A stretch of 64,000 nucleotides of DNA from Coccinella septempunctata (taxonomy: Eukaryota > Arthropoda > Insecta > Coleoptera > Coccinellidae), in contig NC_058195.1 in NCBI RefSeq assembly GCF_907165205.1, positions 24,262,936-24,326,935 on the forward strand, in the 5' to 3' direction. The notes under the pieces are model-generated. The model was not told the DNA's origin. It was given only the letters and a program-made list of their open reading frames with translations, and searched no databases. Of the stretch, positions 21,059 through 32,071 are shown piece by piece (the first letter of the stretch is position 1; the number at the start of each line of letters is the position of its first letter). Made by a program: the position numbers and the translations under genes.

Positions 21059-24000
21059 TTCTTCTTCTTCTCTTCTTCTTCTTATGTTAAGCCTGAGGCT
21101 TGTAAATTCCACTCTAATCCTCTATGGATGTAGACACCCAGGAGTCTTTCCAGCGTTTGGGAGGTCTGCCTACGGGTCTTCTGGTATTTGGGATTCCGTC
21201 TCGGGCGATCTTAGCTATTCTCTCCGCGTTCATTCTGCTGACATGGTTGTTCCAGTAACGTCGTCGCGCTCTTCCCCATTTGACAATGTCTTGGACTTGG
21301 CATTCTTCCAAAATGGCTGTGTTCCTCTTCCTGTCCCTCAGTGTATATCCAGATATGGTTCTTAGTATCTTCATTTCAGTTGTTCTGAGGATGGACTTAG
21401 TTCTTTTGTTGTCTGCTCTGGTTTCTATGGCGTATGTCATGATAGGTCGGACACAAGTTTTGTAGATCCTGGTTTTTGACTGTTTACTCATATATTTGTT
21501 GTTGAATATGACGTCGCGGAGTGCACCTGCCATTCTACATGCTTTACTTGCCTGCTCACGAACTTCGTATGTTCTATCTTGGTTCGAAGATATCTGTACG
21601 CCGAGATAGCTAAATGTCATCACCTGTTCTATTGGTTGGTCTGCGACGACAAGTTTGCATCTTTTGGGTTCTTTGCTTATGACTAATGACTTTGTTTTTG
21701 TTGTTGATATTTGCATGTTGTATTTGCATGCTTCTAAAAAGAATGAATATAGCAGTCTCTGCAGGTCATCTTCGTCTTCAGCCACAATCGCTGCGTCATC
21801 GGCGTAGCAGATAATTTTTATGGCTCCTGTGCTGAGTCTGTATCCCACTCCAGAATTCTTGACGCGGTGTATTATTTGGTCCATAATTACGTTAAAGAGT
21901 AGGGGACTTAATGAATCTCCTTGTCGTATACCCGTTGGGGTTGGAATTTCTTCGGTGAGCTGTTGGTTTACAGATATATGTGTTGAGGTGTCGGTATTCA
22001 GTTGTCTCACAATTTCTATTATAGGTGTAGGTAGATCTTTATTTTTAAGTACTTTGATAACATCTTTAAGTCTCACTTTATCGAATGCCTTGGTGAGATC
22101 TATGAAGCAGAGGAAGGCTGGTTTTCCGTATTCTATCGATTTTTCGGTGATCTGCCTCAATATGAAAATGGGATCTAAGGTTGACCTGTTCCTCCTGAAA
22201 CCCTGCTGTTCCTCTGAGATGTTTATATATTTGTAGATTATGGATTCCAAAATTTTTGTGAAGAGTTTCATGACAGAACTGAGCAATGTTATTCCTCTAT
22301 AGTTTTCTGGAGCTCTTTTGTCACCCTTTTTGAAAACTGGGACGGTAATACTTTTCTTCCAGCTCCTTGGTATCTTTCCAGTTGTTAGGATTTTATCAAA
22401 CAGTTTTGTGAGTTCTTCCATCAGGCAGGCTCCGCCATATTTTATGAGTTCATTCGGAATACCATCGAATCCAGGAGCTTTTCTGTTTTTTAGATTCTTC
22501 GCTGTTTCGGCAGTCATTTCAGTAGTTATTTCCACTCTCTCATGGTTTCCATCGTCGTCCGTAGAGGGGATGTCTTCATCAGAGCTGTACAGATTTTTGA
22601 AGTAGTCCTTCCAGGTATCTTCGTCGATTTTTTGTGTTTGCGAGCATTCGTTCACATCCAACTTTCTCCTTCTTAGCATTCCCCAAACTTTCCTCTGCGC
22701 CCCGTATAGGTCGTGTTCCATTTCCGCAGAGAATCTCTCCCAGTATTTTCGTTTGATGTTTCGAATTTCTAGGTTCACTCTGTTTCTTAGTTGTGTATAT
22801 TGTAGTCGTTCTTCCGGTGTTTTGTTACATCTGTATCGTAGATATGCATTCCGTTTCAGTTTTGCCAGTTCCTTGATTTCGGGTGTATACCATTGTTTGG
22901 TTTGAATGTGGTTGTTTGCACTGACCTTTCTTTTCCCGATGTCTTCTTTGGCTGCAGCTAGGACGTTCGATTGTATTCTCTCCCACGAGTTTTCAACATC
23001 ATCCTCCTCTAGTATGGAGTTGTTTTGGAGTTTTTGATGTAATCGATTTTGATATAGATCCATTGTTGTTGGGTCCTGAAGAGATTCAATATTCCATTTT
23101 TCCCGTTCAGGCCTAGGGGGGAGTTTCTTCTTCTGTATGTGAACACGCAGTTTACAGAGGACCAGGAAATGATCGGAGCCTATGTTGGCTGATGTTAAAC
23201 TTCGCACATCTAATATCTGTGTCGGATGTATGGCTCTGTTCGTTAGAATATAGTCAATTATTGAGTTCTGTCCTCGTGAGTTCTGCCACGTGATTTTATG
23301 TTGTGGCTTATGCCCGAAGAATGTGTTGTTTATTCTGATGTTATGGCGAGCGCAAAGGTCTACCAGAGCTTCTCCATTCTCGTTGAGATGTTCCTCGTTA
23401 AAGTGATGCTTGACTCCCTGTATAATACTGTTTCCAATTCTAGCGTTCAGGTCCCCCATCATCAACATACGCTCATTTTGTGGTATCCTGGATACTTCCT
23501 CTTCCAGGATTTCATTCAATTGGGCTGTTTCTTCTCTGGGCTTACTAATATCCGGTGCGTACACGCTGAAGAGGTGCAGTTTACCAGTTTCGGTATTCAG
23601 AGTTACCTTAAGGAATCTTTCGCTGATGTAGTGTATATCCTCTATAGACTGCTCGAGTTTTTCAGATATCAATATTCCTACTCCAGCAGTTGCTCGTGAT
23701 CTTTGTGAGACGCCGCTGTACACGAAGATGTATCCAGGAACTCTGATGCTGCCTTTACCTTTGCGTTTGGTCTCAGACAAAGCACAAATGTCTATTTTAT
23801 GCTGTTCCATCTCAAGTAGAATTTCGGCGTTTTTTGTGTTCCAAGACATTATATTCCAAGTGGCTGCTCTTATTACATTCCTCCTCCATCGTTGTTTTCT
23901 TCGTGATGTTCCTGTATTTGTTCTCGTTGTCCTGTTTCTCGCTTGGGTCGTTACCATGTTATCCGTCCGGTTCCGAGGCATATAGTTGGAGCTTTGAGCT

Positions 24001-24087
24001 ATAGTTGCTTTTTACGTCGGGTAGGCAGCTAACCTTGCCTGACAACCTTCCTCCTTTCTCATCCTGGACTTAGGACTTAGGACCAGG
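21059..24087 (-). mobile_element. Complete RTE-clade LINE nested in Jockey
   Basis: A 3029-bp minus-strand insertion with TSD CAATGC. It has a 106-bp 5' UTR, one long ORF and a 3' tail of GAA/GAAG repeats (seen as ttcttcttc at 21059-21082). Complete length, an intact ORF and exact TSDs indicate a young insertion. Confidence 0.95.
21114..23981 (-). CDS. RTE ORF: APE endonuclease and reverse transcriptase, intact
   Basis: 955 residues from ATG at 23981. The N-terminal APE endonuclease has AATWNIMSWNTK, ALSETKRKG, GVGILISEKL, VYAPDISK, MMGDLNARIGN, SIIDYILTN and IGSDHFLVL. The central RT has NRKAPGFDGIPNELIK, PVFKKGDKRAPENYRGI, QQGFRRNRSTLDPIF, FIDLTKAFDKV, GIRQGDSLSPLLFNVIMD and CYADDAAIVAED (YADD). 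The C-terminus ends in the GRPPKRWKDSW box usual for this clade. All catalytic residues checked are present and there is no stop, so the copy is plausibly competent. It lies antisense to its Jockey host. Confidence 0.95.
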   Translation of the reverse strand: MPRNRTDNMVTTQARNRTTRTNTGTSRRKQRWRRNVIRAATWNIMSWNTKNAEILLEMEQHKIDICALSETKRKGKGSIRVPGYIFVYSGVSQRSRATAGVGILISEKLEQSIEDIHYISERFLKVTLNTETGKLHLFSVYAPDISKPREETAQLNEILEEEVSRIPQNERMLMMGDLNARIGNSIIQGVKHHFNEEHLNENGEALVDLCARHNIRINNTFFGHKPQHKITWQNSRGQNSIIDYILTNRAIHPTQILDVRSLTSANIGSDHFLVLCKLRVHIQKKKLPPRPEREKWNIESLQDPTTMDLYQNRLHQKLQNNSILEEDDVENSWERIQSNVLAAAKEDIGKRKVSANNHIQTKQWYTPEIKELAKLKRNAYLRYRCNKTPEERLQYTQLRNRVNLEIRNIKRKYWERFSAEMEHDLYGAQRKVWGMLRRRKLDVNECSQTQKIDEDTWKDYFKNLYSSDEDIPSTDDDGNHERVEITTEMTAETAKNLKNRKAPGFDGIPNELIKYGGACLMEELTKLFDKILTTGKIPRSWKKSITVPVFKKGDKRAPENYRGITLLSSVMKLFTKILESIIYKYINISEEQQGFRRNRSTLDPIFILRQITEKSIEYGKPAFLCFIDLTKAFDKVRLKDVIKVLKNKDLPTPIIEIVRQLNTDTSTHISVNQQLTEEIPTPTGIRQGDSLSPLLFNVIMDQIIHRVKNSGVGYRLSTGAIKIICYADDAAIVAEDEDDLQRLLYSFFLEACKYNMQISTTKTKSLVISKEPKRCKLVVADQPIEQVMTFSYLGVQISSNQDRTYEVREQASKACRMAGALRDVIFNNKYMSKQSKTRIYKTCVRPIMTYAIETRADNKRTKSILRTTEMKILRTISGYTLRDRKRNTAILEECQVQDIVKWGRARRRYWNNHVSRMNAERIAKIARDGIPNTRRPVGRPPKRWKDSWVSTSIED

Positions 24088-24093
24088 CAATGC

Positions 24094-24637
24094 AAACTCC
24101 AAAAATATCCAACTCGGAAACCACATGGTGATACCTACAAACCTGTGCAAGTACCTTGGCATTCAAATAGATAGCAAACTGAGCTTCAAAACACATATTA
24201 AAACACAAAAGAAAGCAGCCATCACCAGAGCCGGACACTTTAGATCGCTTACCTACAAAAACTCAGGAATCAGCACCAAAACAGCGAGCACAATTTATAA
24301 GATGATCTGCAGGCCTTTATTGGAGTATGGCTCTACGACATTCCTGAATTCCCCGAAAACAACACTTAAAAACATCGAAGTAGCAGAAAGAACTTGCCTA
24401 AGAAAAATAACTAAACTAAGAAACCCTAACAATCCAATGCATAATCCGTCAAACCAACTCTTATATGACACAACGAATATAGAACCTATACTGGATAGAA
24501 TAAACCAACTTGGCAAAAAGTTCATCTCAAATCATACGAACAGATATATTGTGGACCCATTGATACATCATTACCATGGAGAAACTAAAGCTAAATTGCC
24601 TCTGCTACCAGCTTTCGAATATTTGAAATCGTTATGA
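24094..24637 (+). CDS. Jockey ORF2 part 2: thumb and C-terminus
   Basis: Continues ORF2 after the RTE: NSKNIQLGNHMVIP, CKYLGIQIDSKLSF, AGHFRSLTYKNSG, YKMICRPLLEYGS, VAERTCLRKITKL, and a final LPLLPAFEYLKSL before TGA. With part 1 it totals about 898 residues in frame. No RNase H domain, as usual for the Jockey clade. Confidence 0.9.
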
Positions 24638-24765
24638 TAACTTTTTAATATAATATACTATTTTTGTTTAATATAAGCAAATGTAACTGGCTGGAAGACC
24701 TAGGTCGATAGCCGTTTGACTGACTGGTCAATTAAGTTTTTTCTCTCTTCTCTCAAGTCGTTGTT

Positions 24766-25575
24766 CATAAGAAAAACTTAACAATCCATCAAATAATGCC
24801 TTCGTGAATGAAGATGTGAGAAGTGCATTCCAACAGTACATCTGCAGAATTAAGTCATTTCAGAATGAAATAAATATTCCCAAAAAAGGTAGCGTTGTCT
24901 CTATGGTCTCATTGAGATGAAATAGATTTATTTCGTTCCCGATTGATTGTTCTCGATTCAGGATCTCGAAGTATTGGTTAGTACCGTTAGAATTTGAGTA
25001 ATAATTGCCATTCAAATCAAAGTGTATTGAAACATTTGATTTCCCAATCAAGTTTTGTGAAATATGGCGTTCACAATATTGAAAATGACTCCTTAAAACT
25101 TATATATGTCATATGAACATGTATTTCACTATTAATGGATCATTTCTGATGGTTTGAGACTTCTCCTCAAGAAGAACGACATAGATATTTGTTGATCACG
25201 TCATGATGGGTTGAATTTATCAGAACGACCCTTGGAAAGGAATTCAATTTGAGAGAGCAATCTCGGAGGTAGGTCTATATACAAATATAATCTCTGAAAA
25301 AAATATATATCTTTAAAAATCAGCTGATTCTTGGCTACTTCTATAAAAAAAAATTGACCAAAATACAAACATATTTTTCAAGTTCTCTCAAACAGTTATA
25401 GTTTATATGTTTATACAGATTTTCTCATGTTGCAGCACGCAGAACAATTCAAAGGAAGATGAGTGAAGGTTATGTCAAATTTTACTTTTTCGTAGAGAGT
25501 AAATAAGCATCAGGACTTAAAAAAGCAAATCATTTCATCCACTATTTAAATGGATGAAAATTGTGATGTGGTCTG
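24766..25575. other. Unassigned AT-rich DNA
   Basis: No gene, repeat end or RNA was recognised between the Jockey TSD and the next element. Confidence 0.5.
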
Positions 25576-25611
25576 TAGAAACCGAGGGGTGAACCGGTCA
25601 TGAAAATGTTG

Positions 25612-25832
25612 TACACCACAATTCAGACAATTCACGCAATTCCTATGATACCATATGAAACAATTCAGACAATTCCAACAATTCACACAATTCGAGAAAA
25701 TTCATAGCAATTCCTGACAATTCACGGACAATTCATGAAAATTCAAAACAATTAAATACAATTCATAACAATTCAATACAATTCATGGCAATTCAACAAA
25801 ATTCAATACAATTCATGGCAATTCATATTTCA
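25612..25832 (+). repeat. ACAATTC-type minisatellite, left array
   Basis: About 18 irregular units of 10-12 bp (acaattcatggcaattcaac and similar). A degenerate reverse-orientation stretch (gaattgtt, gaattgac) follows at about 25996-26160. Confidence 0.85.
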
Positions 25833-26283
25833 GAGTAAGTCTCAAATATGCAATATCGAAGTTTTTTCACATCATACTATACTACAGACTAAGGTCCGGT
25901 TTCATGAAGATAGATCGGAGAATCAACGCTTGATTGACGAATATAATGAAACAACATTGACATGTTTGCAATCGATTTCAACAATGTGAAACTGCAGAAG
26001 TGGACTGCCAGGAATTGTTGAGAATGGTCGTGAATTGACAGGAAATGCTGTTTATTGTCGTTAGTTGTCAGTAAATTTTGTGGATCGCCGTGAATTGCTA
26101 TAAATTGTCAAACAATTCACGAATTGTTTGAAAATTCTTATGAGTTTTGTGAAATTGTTATGAATTCCAAAGATTTTTTTTTATTATTAGGCCATACGCT
26201 GACACGAAAGCTTTAGTTCTGCAATTTTCTAGTCGCAGAAATAAGTAGTATGCACGAACCATATACTGGATGCATGTCCATTA

Positions 26284-26896
26284 AGGCGCGTATACATCTG
26301 AGCAAAATAGCCGAATGAGCACGCCGCACCGAATGAGCGTTTATGCGGACAATTTTTCTTTCCGACGCACGAACAGCATGAGCATGTGTTCGGAGCCGCT
26401 CCAACGGATGTGTAAGTTCAGTGCTTACGAACGTAAATGATGGAAACTTTGAAAAAGGAATCATTCTATGTATTCTATGTTCTTAGGATGGAAAACTTGG
26501 GTTGTGCTAGTGCCTCTTTCATAATTCTGTACGAGTTGCTACAGAGGAAGAGACGACGGCGTACTAGATGGTCTTCAAAATTATATCTACAAAGAAGTCG
26601 AGACTGTAGCCTCAACAGAACTTTTTTATGGCACGACATTAAAAGTGAGGGCGGCAAAATTGGGCGGTTTTCATACTATTTCATTAAATTCAAACACGTT
26701 TCTTGCGAGAAATCCATATTTAAATGTGTGCGTTCGGTTCGAGGAAAAGATGTCAACTAAACCTGTCCACACTGAGCACACTGACCGACAAATTGCGGAT
26801 CGGCTCCGAGCAACATGAGCGCGTTCGGTGCGGTGTGTTTTGTCCGTCCACATCTGAATGCTCATTCGGCTGTTTTGCTCAGATGTGTACGCGGCT
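26284..26896. mobile_element. PIF/Harbinger-like non-autonomous element
   Basis: 613 bp flanked by the 3-bp duplication TTA (26281-26283 and 26897-26899). Its TIRs of about 37 bp (AGGCGCGTATACATCTGAGC on the left) differ at few positions. A 3-bp TWA target is characteristic of Harbinger. An open stretch at 26437-26760 includes RKRRRRTRWSSKLYLQRS, which recalls the N-terminal region of HARBI1-type nucleases. It lacks the DDE domain and looks like a remnant. Confidence 0.8.
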
Positions 26897-27267
26897 TTAG
26901 GTGTATGCATATTTTTTATCCTCCCCCAAACATGGTTATCTAAGTGCGTTAGATCGGATTGACGTGGTGGCCGTGGAACCAGAAATTTTGTTTTTACTTT
27001 AGTAATCAGTGAAAAAAAATGAGATGTGTAGATGAGAATTACGGACTTTTACTATTATTCATTATTTAATTATTTGAAAATTAGATAAATAATTAGAACT
27101 CAAAGTTACTACTAGATATACCTATAATTGGTTGAATATGTCAAAGTCGATCTCGAAAATGATGAATTACAGGCATATAGTTGATGTGACATTTTTTTAT
27201 GGTTTTCAGAAGTAAAAATTATAAGACGAAATTCCAATTAAGAAGTGGAATTGATGACTGTGAGTTA

Positions 27268-27400
27268 TAATAAATAAAGAAGTTAACGGCATGCAGACAA
27301 TTATTGAATTCTGAAAACATACACCTCCGGGCAGGATTCGAACTAGCGGCCCTTTTGATTCCCTGCAGATGTCGCTAAATGTCGACGATGCCATGGGTAA
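27268..27400 (-). mobile_element. tRNA-derived SINE, minus copy
   Basis: Minus strand shows a B-box-like gttcgaatcctgcccggagg followed by the same tail as the plus copy (gaattcaataattgtctgc) and ttctttatttatt. The tRNA-like head is diverged. It lies head-to-head with the copy at 27560. Confidence 0.7.
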
Positions 27401-27559
27401 TGGGTAAAAAGGATCTTGATGATCACTGTAAGTGAATGTTGTTCCCTTACCACCTAACAATCTCTCACCCTTGCGAACGTTTCAATGTTCGCAAGGAGAC
27501 ACCTACTTACAAATGTATTCTGGTTCAGTATAGGTCCGTCAACGCAGAAGAAGGTCGTG

Positions 27560-27691
27560 AACTCTGGTAGCTCGGTTGGTTAGAGCACTTGACCGGTAAT
27601 CAATAGGGTCGCGGGTTCGAATCCTGTCCGGAGGTGTACTTTTTCAGAATTCAATAATTGTCTGCTTGCCGTAAACTTCTTTATTTATTGT
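27560..27691 (+). mobile_element. tRNA-derived SINE, plus copy
   Basis: The head (27562-27636) contains an A box (tagctcggttggttagagc) and a B box (gggttcgaatcc), with acceptor arms pairing at 6 of 7 positions, as in a tRNA. The anticodon loop reads CCGGTAA, so position 33 is not T. It has a SINE-type body and tail repeated in the minus copy. It is therefore a SINE rather than a working tRNA gene. Confidence 0.75.
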
Positions 27692-27862
27692 AAAAATCGT
27701 AATCGAATTTGGGTTCCCATTTTAAGTTTTCAACGACGTTTTTATTTAAAATTTGGCCTGTTTTTGTGGATATCCTGTTGAATTTTTCCGGTGATGATCG
27801 TAATCCCATCAAAATTCGATGCCGAATCCAAAAATGTGAAATTTATTGGGCATACAATACAT

Positions 27863-28612
27863 ACAGGGTGTTAAAAATTCATGCGACAAAATTCAGAAGG
27901 TCAATGCTCGTATGAAATTTCCTCAGCCTACCCCTTTCCGAGATATCACCCTCAAAAGGTGGAGACTATAATTCAGTTTTTATTTTTCTTCCAAATTATC
28001 AGTATTCTATAAGGGAGAATGCGAAGTTGAGCGAAGCTCAGCATTTTCAATGCTAAATGATGAGCTGCGTCACTCGATTCGTAGCTTGTCGATTATTTCA
28101 GTACTGAAAATGCTCAGCTTCGCGCAACTTCGCATTCGGTGGCCGATCCGCCTAACACGTAGACTACGTTCGTGTATTTTGGCGGGAGGCGATCGTTTCC
28201 AGCATTTATTATAAACCTTCCACATTTTGCTTCTTTACTGTTTTCCACTCAATTTATTGGAAAAATTTTAAAATACATATGGTTTTTCCATTCAGCTTTT
28301 GTTTTTGGGAAAAAAGTTTTGATATAAAATTAAGTAGGGTTGCTAATTTCACACCCGTATAATGTAACAGGAATATTGAAAAATACCCGTGGTTAGTCAT
28401 AGGCGAGTGCACGAAAAATACAGAATTCCAAGTTTATACCTTTACTGGAATTTCAGAAAAAAAAATAAAAACTTAATTTTAGTCACCACCTTTTAGGAGT
28501 GATATTTCGCGAAGGGGTGGGCTGAGGAAATTTTGTTACAGGAAAGACCCATCTTAATTTCATACGAGCCATCACCTCCTGAATTTTGTCGCATGAATTC
28601 GGGAACGCCCTA
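27863..28612. mobile_element. Long-TIR mariner-type MITE (CAGGGTGTT ends)
   Basis: About 130-bp imperfect TIRs (27863-27990 and 28475-28612). They share catgcgacaaaattcagaag and cgtatgaaat, with CAGGGTGTT-like ends and TA flanks. No ORF. It is split by a TTAA MITE at 28013. Confidence 0.7.
28013..28152. mobile_element. TTAA-type palindromic MITE, copy 3
   Basis: Same family as 10826 and 11859 (gaatgcgaagttgagcgaag, and ggtggccgatccgcctaa at the right end). The outer part of its left TIR is deleted. Confidence 0.8.
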
Positions 28613-28847
28613 TATATTTCACATATTCCAGATTTCAACGACATCTCGGATAACCCACTGAAAATGAATTGCGTGAAAATATCTATCTGTAGTTTTTCAT
28701 ATGATTTTGGGTGGGATTAAGAAAGAATGACCCTGTATACTAGGTATACCCATATAAATGAATAGATGCTACTCATTTCTAAGACGAGAAAGTTGTACAA
28801 CTAAAAATTACATATCAGCGGATGCATAATAATTTAAAAAAATGCTT

Positions 28848-29048
28848 TGCAATTCATAACAATTCCAAACAATTCGCGAAAATTCATGACAATTCCTGAC
28901 AATTCACGATAATTCTCAACAATTCCTAGCAATTCACGACAATTAATGACAATTCCTGGCAATTCAATTCAATTCATGACAATTCATAGCAATTCAAAAC
29001 AATTCCTAAAATTTTTACACCACAATTCACGACCGGTTCACCCCTCGG
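28848..29048 (+). repeat. ACAATTC-type minisatellite with internal terminus
   Basis: Array of acaattc units followed by the full right-type terminus (cgaccggttcacccctcgg) ending at 29048. The flank after it is gcaata, not TAGAAA. It may mark an older nested copy or an internal duplication. A further partial array lies at about 29616-29710. Confidence 0.75.
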
Positions 29049-30147
29049 GCAATATAAAAATGAAGTCTGATCACTTCCTCACGCTTTCTTTACTTATGTT
29101 TTGAAGCATCCACTGTGATCTGAGAGTGTATCAGAGAGCGTATCTCAAGATATGTAACAAAAAATTTCTGAATATCAAGACATCTCCTGAGTCACACACA
29201 GTGTCACAGTATATTGGAGAACATACAACTTCAAAAATTAGCATTAGGTGTGAAAGTCAAAAAACCACCAAGATAGTTAGACTTTTGAATAAAAAAATTA
29301 TAATATTCGGTGAAGTAGATACTTCAAACCCCGTAGGAAATTATTGTGTATCAATAAGAAATAATGAAAAAATTAGATGTTGTATAATTCTTACTTGTTC
29401 AATCTTATATCACTTTAATTCAAATCACAGAATACAGAAATTAAACTCGGAGTTTGCACTATTGCGCCGGCATGCGACTATATACATGTCTACATGAATT
29501 TGACTATATACATGTCCATATACATGTGCAAACCTCCCTTTCTGCGTCCTAATAGTTGGACATGTTGGACACCTGTGAATTTCAAGACAGCGAATCGCCC
29601 AACAATTAGAAAATGCGTTGCAATTCATAACAATTCCAGACAATTCATGAGAATTTTCGAACAATTCAAGGAAATTAATTGTTCAGAACAATTCTTTACA
29701 ATTTACGACGATGGGCAAGTTTCCTAAAACTCCAAAATCGAATTCAAATTATTTATGGAAACCCATTTCCATTAGTTATCCAACACGTAAGAGATTCGCT
29801 TCAAAATTCAGATATACACCCTTCGAAACTTAATAAACATTCGATTGTGTAAAAGCGTATAACGTAGAATGCCCTTACAACAGTCTAGTAATTTTTGTCA
29901 ATTCGACACCAGTGAAACCGATCAAGAAAATATAGAATTCCATATCCACCGAAATATCCACATATTACAAAAAAAAATTCTGAATTCTATACCTTAGAAC
30001 ATATCCATATCTCTATAAGAGAGCTCTTCTGAAATCACAATTTCCGACCGAATGCAATGTGTTATAATTCTAAAAAAATAAATTTCCATATATGTATTTG
30101 AGTTGTAAAAATTCTTAGATTTTGAAATTTAGAAAAATAGCCCATTC

Positions 30148-30323
30148 TCCACAATTCACGACAATTCTCAACAATTCCTGACAATTCACACAATTCTTGG
30201 CAATTCACAACAATTCTTGACAATTCACCACAATTCCTGGCAATTCATGACAATTCTCAACAATTCTTGGCAATTCAATTCAATTCATGACAATTCTTGC
30301 AATTTGTACACCACAATTCACGA
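30148..30323 (+). repeat. ACAATTC-type minisatellite, right array
   Basis: About 15 units (acaattcctggcaattcatg and similar), running directly into the right terminus. Confidence 0.85.
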
Positions 30324-30345
30324 CCGGTTCACCCCTCGGTAGAAA

Positions 30346-31100
30346 CAGATTCCAGTGGATTTTGCCAGATATCCAATGATGAAAATTGATATTTCTACGC
30401 TGCCACTTTTGAAAAGTTATACTAGGATGGAATATCTTTCGAAATGTCCTGAGCAAAATGTTTACATGTTGCAACTCTTAAAAGTTAAGAAATATATTTT
30501 CACATAAGTTTATCCTACTGTAAGAAAAATATATATTTCAAGCGCTTGTAGAAAAAATATTGTTCCTAACTCTTACCGAATAATTGTCTTGCCCGCACGA
30601 AAATGCAGTTGCCCGAACGATGCGAAGCAGTATCAAGTATCACTTTCCGCACTTGATAGGAAAATAACTATTTTAGGTTTTATTTTCAAACATATGTAAC
30701 ATCTTTTATAACAAACGTTATGCTACTGTATTTGATAAGATTCACATTTCAAGAAAATTGTATAATACTAGTATATTCTTCAATCAATACATATTCTTAC
30801 ATTGCTCTCTTTATTGCTATGAATACCTGCATTGGACAGTAAACATTATTTGACTCTATCATGAAAAATTAAATGCTAATTTTCTGCAAATATTTCATGA
30901 TTTCGAATGAATCATTTCATTTCGCCACTGAGGGGAGTTCGCTCAGATTTCATATGACATTTTGAAAAATCACTTTAGAGTAATCAGTTTTCAGCATAAT
31001 ATCGAACGAATCCAGTTGGTTATTGAATGGAATATCTATAAATCAATAAGTTTTCGAATCAAAAGCATGTTTAACAAAAGAGAAAACTATTCATATCCGC
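30346..31100. other. Unassigned AT-rich DNA
   Basis: Nothing recognisable; probably dynein downstream or intron sequence. Confidence 0.4.
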
Positions 31101-31520
31101 TCATATGCTCAAAGTTCTGCTGAAGTATGCTATAGGATGTTCAACCCCGTCGTTTTCCTGAAATAAAATACTGCCTGCACCCACATCAGAAGCATCACAG
31201 GCTAGGAAGAAGGGCTTTGTAAAATCTGGGCCAGCTAGAATTGGAGTTGAGGTCAGCATCTGCTTCACCGTTCTGAATGCAGCATCAGCCCCATCCGTCC
31301 ACTGCACTGGTTGTCTCTTTTTGCGACCTTTCAATAAATTTGAAATAAGAGTACACACCATCGAAAAGTTTTTCAAGAATCGTCGATAATAACCAACAAG
31401 ACTAATCAATCTTCTAATTTGGATAGCATTGGTAAGAATTGGTTACTTCACGATTGATTTGACTTTATCAGGATCTGTTCTGATATCTTGTTCATGCACC
31501 AAAAATTCTAGAAATATTTC
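31101..31520 (-). pseudogene. Gypsy-type LTR retrotransposon pol fragment
   Basis: Encodes the end of RT and the start of RNase H. The order is HEQDIRTDPDKVKSIVK, a stop, ISLVGYYRRFLKNFS, PVQWTDGADAAFRTVKQMLT, PILAGPDFTKPFFLACDASD and HPIAYFSRTLS. The YYRRF and CDASD motifs are diagnostic of Ty3/Gypsy pol. No LTRs, integrase or catalytic RT box remain. It is a short dead fragment. Confidence 0.88.
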
Positions 31521-31688
31521 TTTCGTTTTTCAATTTTTTTTTTCGCAGAGCGTTGTATCTCCACCAATACTGGCATTTAAACTAGACCATCCGTTTATTC
31601 GATATCGCATCGCTATGATTGATTCTTCCACTGTTCCACAAGACTCCGGGCATATTCACATTCAAAACTGAAACTCCTATGTTTACAT

Positions 31689-31892
31689 TTGAATTTTCTT
31701 CATCGTTATAAGAGCTCCTTATTTTCATGTTCAAAAACAGCGATTTATGAAGATCTTGAAACAGAAAGAAGCTTAAGAAATGAAAATAACATATCTCCAA
31801 AACACCGATTAATTATATATGAAAAAGGATGTTTTTACATGTCCATAACTGTTTTCAACGCACTGTCAGCAGAGTTAGAACGAGTGAAATAG
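31689..31892 (+). pseudogene. Possible LINE C-terminus fragment
   Basis: 67 residues ending KHRLIIYEKGCFYMSITVFNALSAELERVK, the pattern at the C-terminus of many LINE ORF2 proteins (a YY.SIK.YN.LP-like block). Only the last 40 residues look meaningful. It lies downstream of the dynein exon, probably in an intron. Confidence 0.35.
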
Positions 31893-32071
31893 TTCAAAAG
31901 CTTACAAAGCCAAATTACATGATTTTCTGATCAGATTAGAAGGCTGAGGGTTATATTCATCTGCTGCGGTGCTTTTTGTAATTTTAGATAATACATTGAA
32001 CAGGAAAGTGTTCCGTCCCCACGAAAGAAATTTTGTTTATTTCAAGAAAACTTTCAGAATTTCTCACATAC

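Larger units (their letters stand above)
17406..24753 (+). mobile_element. Full-length Jockey-type LINE split by a nested RTE
   Basis: Bounded by a 12-bp target duplication CAAGTCGTTGTT (17394-17405 and 24754-24765). Without the nested RTE the element is about 4.3 kb: a 100-bp 5' UTR, gag-like ORF1, ORF2 with APE endonuclease and RT, and a short 3' UTR ending in a pyrimidine-rich tail (ttttctctcttctct) rather than poly(A). Both ORFs would be uninterrupted if the RTE were absent. Jockey-clade assignment rests on the zinc-knuckle ORF1 and on ORF2 lacking RNase H. Confidence 0.9.
25582..30339. mobile_element. 4.76-kb TIR element rich in ACAATTC-type minisatellite
   Basis: Ends are 18 bp of perfect inverted repeat (CCGAGGGGTGAACCGGTC, extending to 22 of 23). 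They are flanked by the 6-bp direct repeat TAGAAA at 25576-25581 and 30340-30345. Just inside both ends lie arrays of 10-12 bp units built on acaattca(t/c)g, in direct rather than inverted order. A further right-type terminus occurs at 29048. No transposase was found. The interior carries a Harbinger-like element, two SINEs and a mariner-like element holding a TTAA MITE, all of which arrived later. Superfamily is unknown; a 6-bp TSD excludes mariner, piggyBac and typical hAT. Confidence 0.75.

Noticed and set aside
25612..25832. Regular short repeats resembling a CRISPR array
   Set aside because: Units are 10-12 bp, irregular, without unique spacers, and the DNA is eukaryotic. It is minisatellite inside a TIR element.
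26437..26760. 107-residue open frame as an independent gene
   Set aside because: It lies inside a Harbinger-like element with exact TSD; only a short basic stretch resembles its nuclease.
27562..27636. tRNA-like cloverleaf with A and B boxes and GGT anticodon
   Set aside because: Position 33 is C rather than T, an acceptor pair is broken, and the body and tail are shared with an inverted copy at 27268. It is a SINE head.
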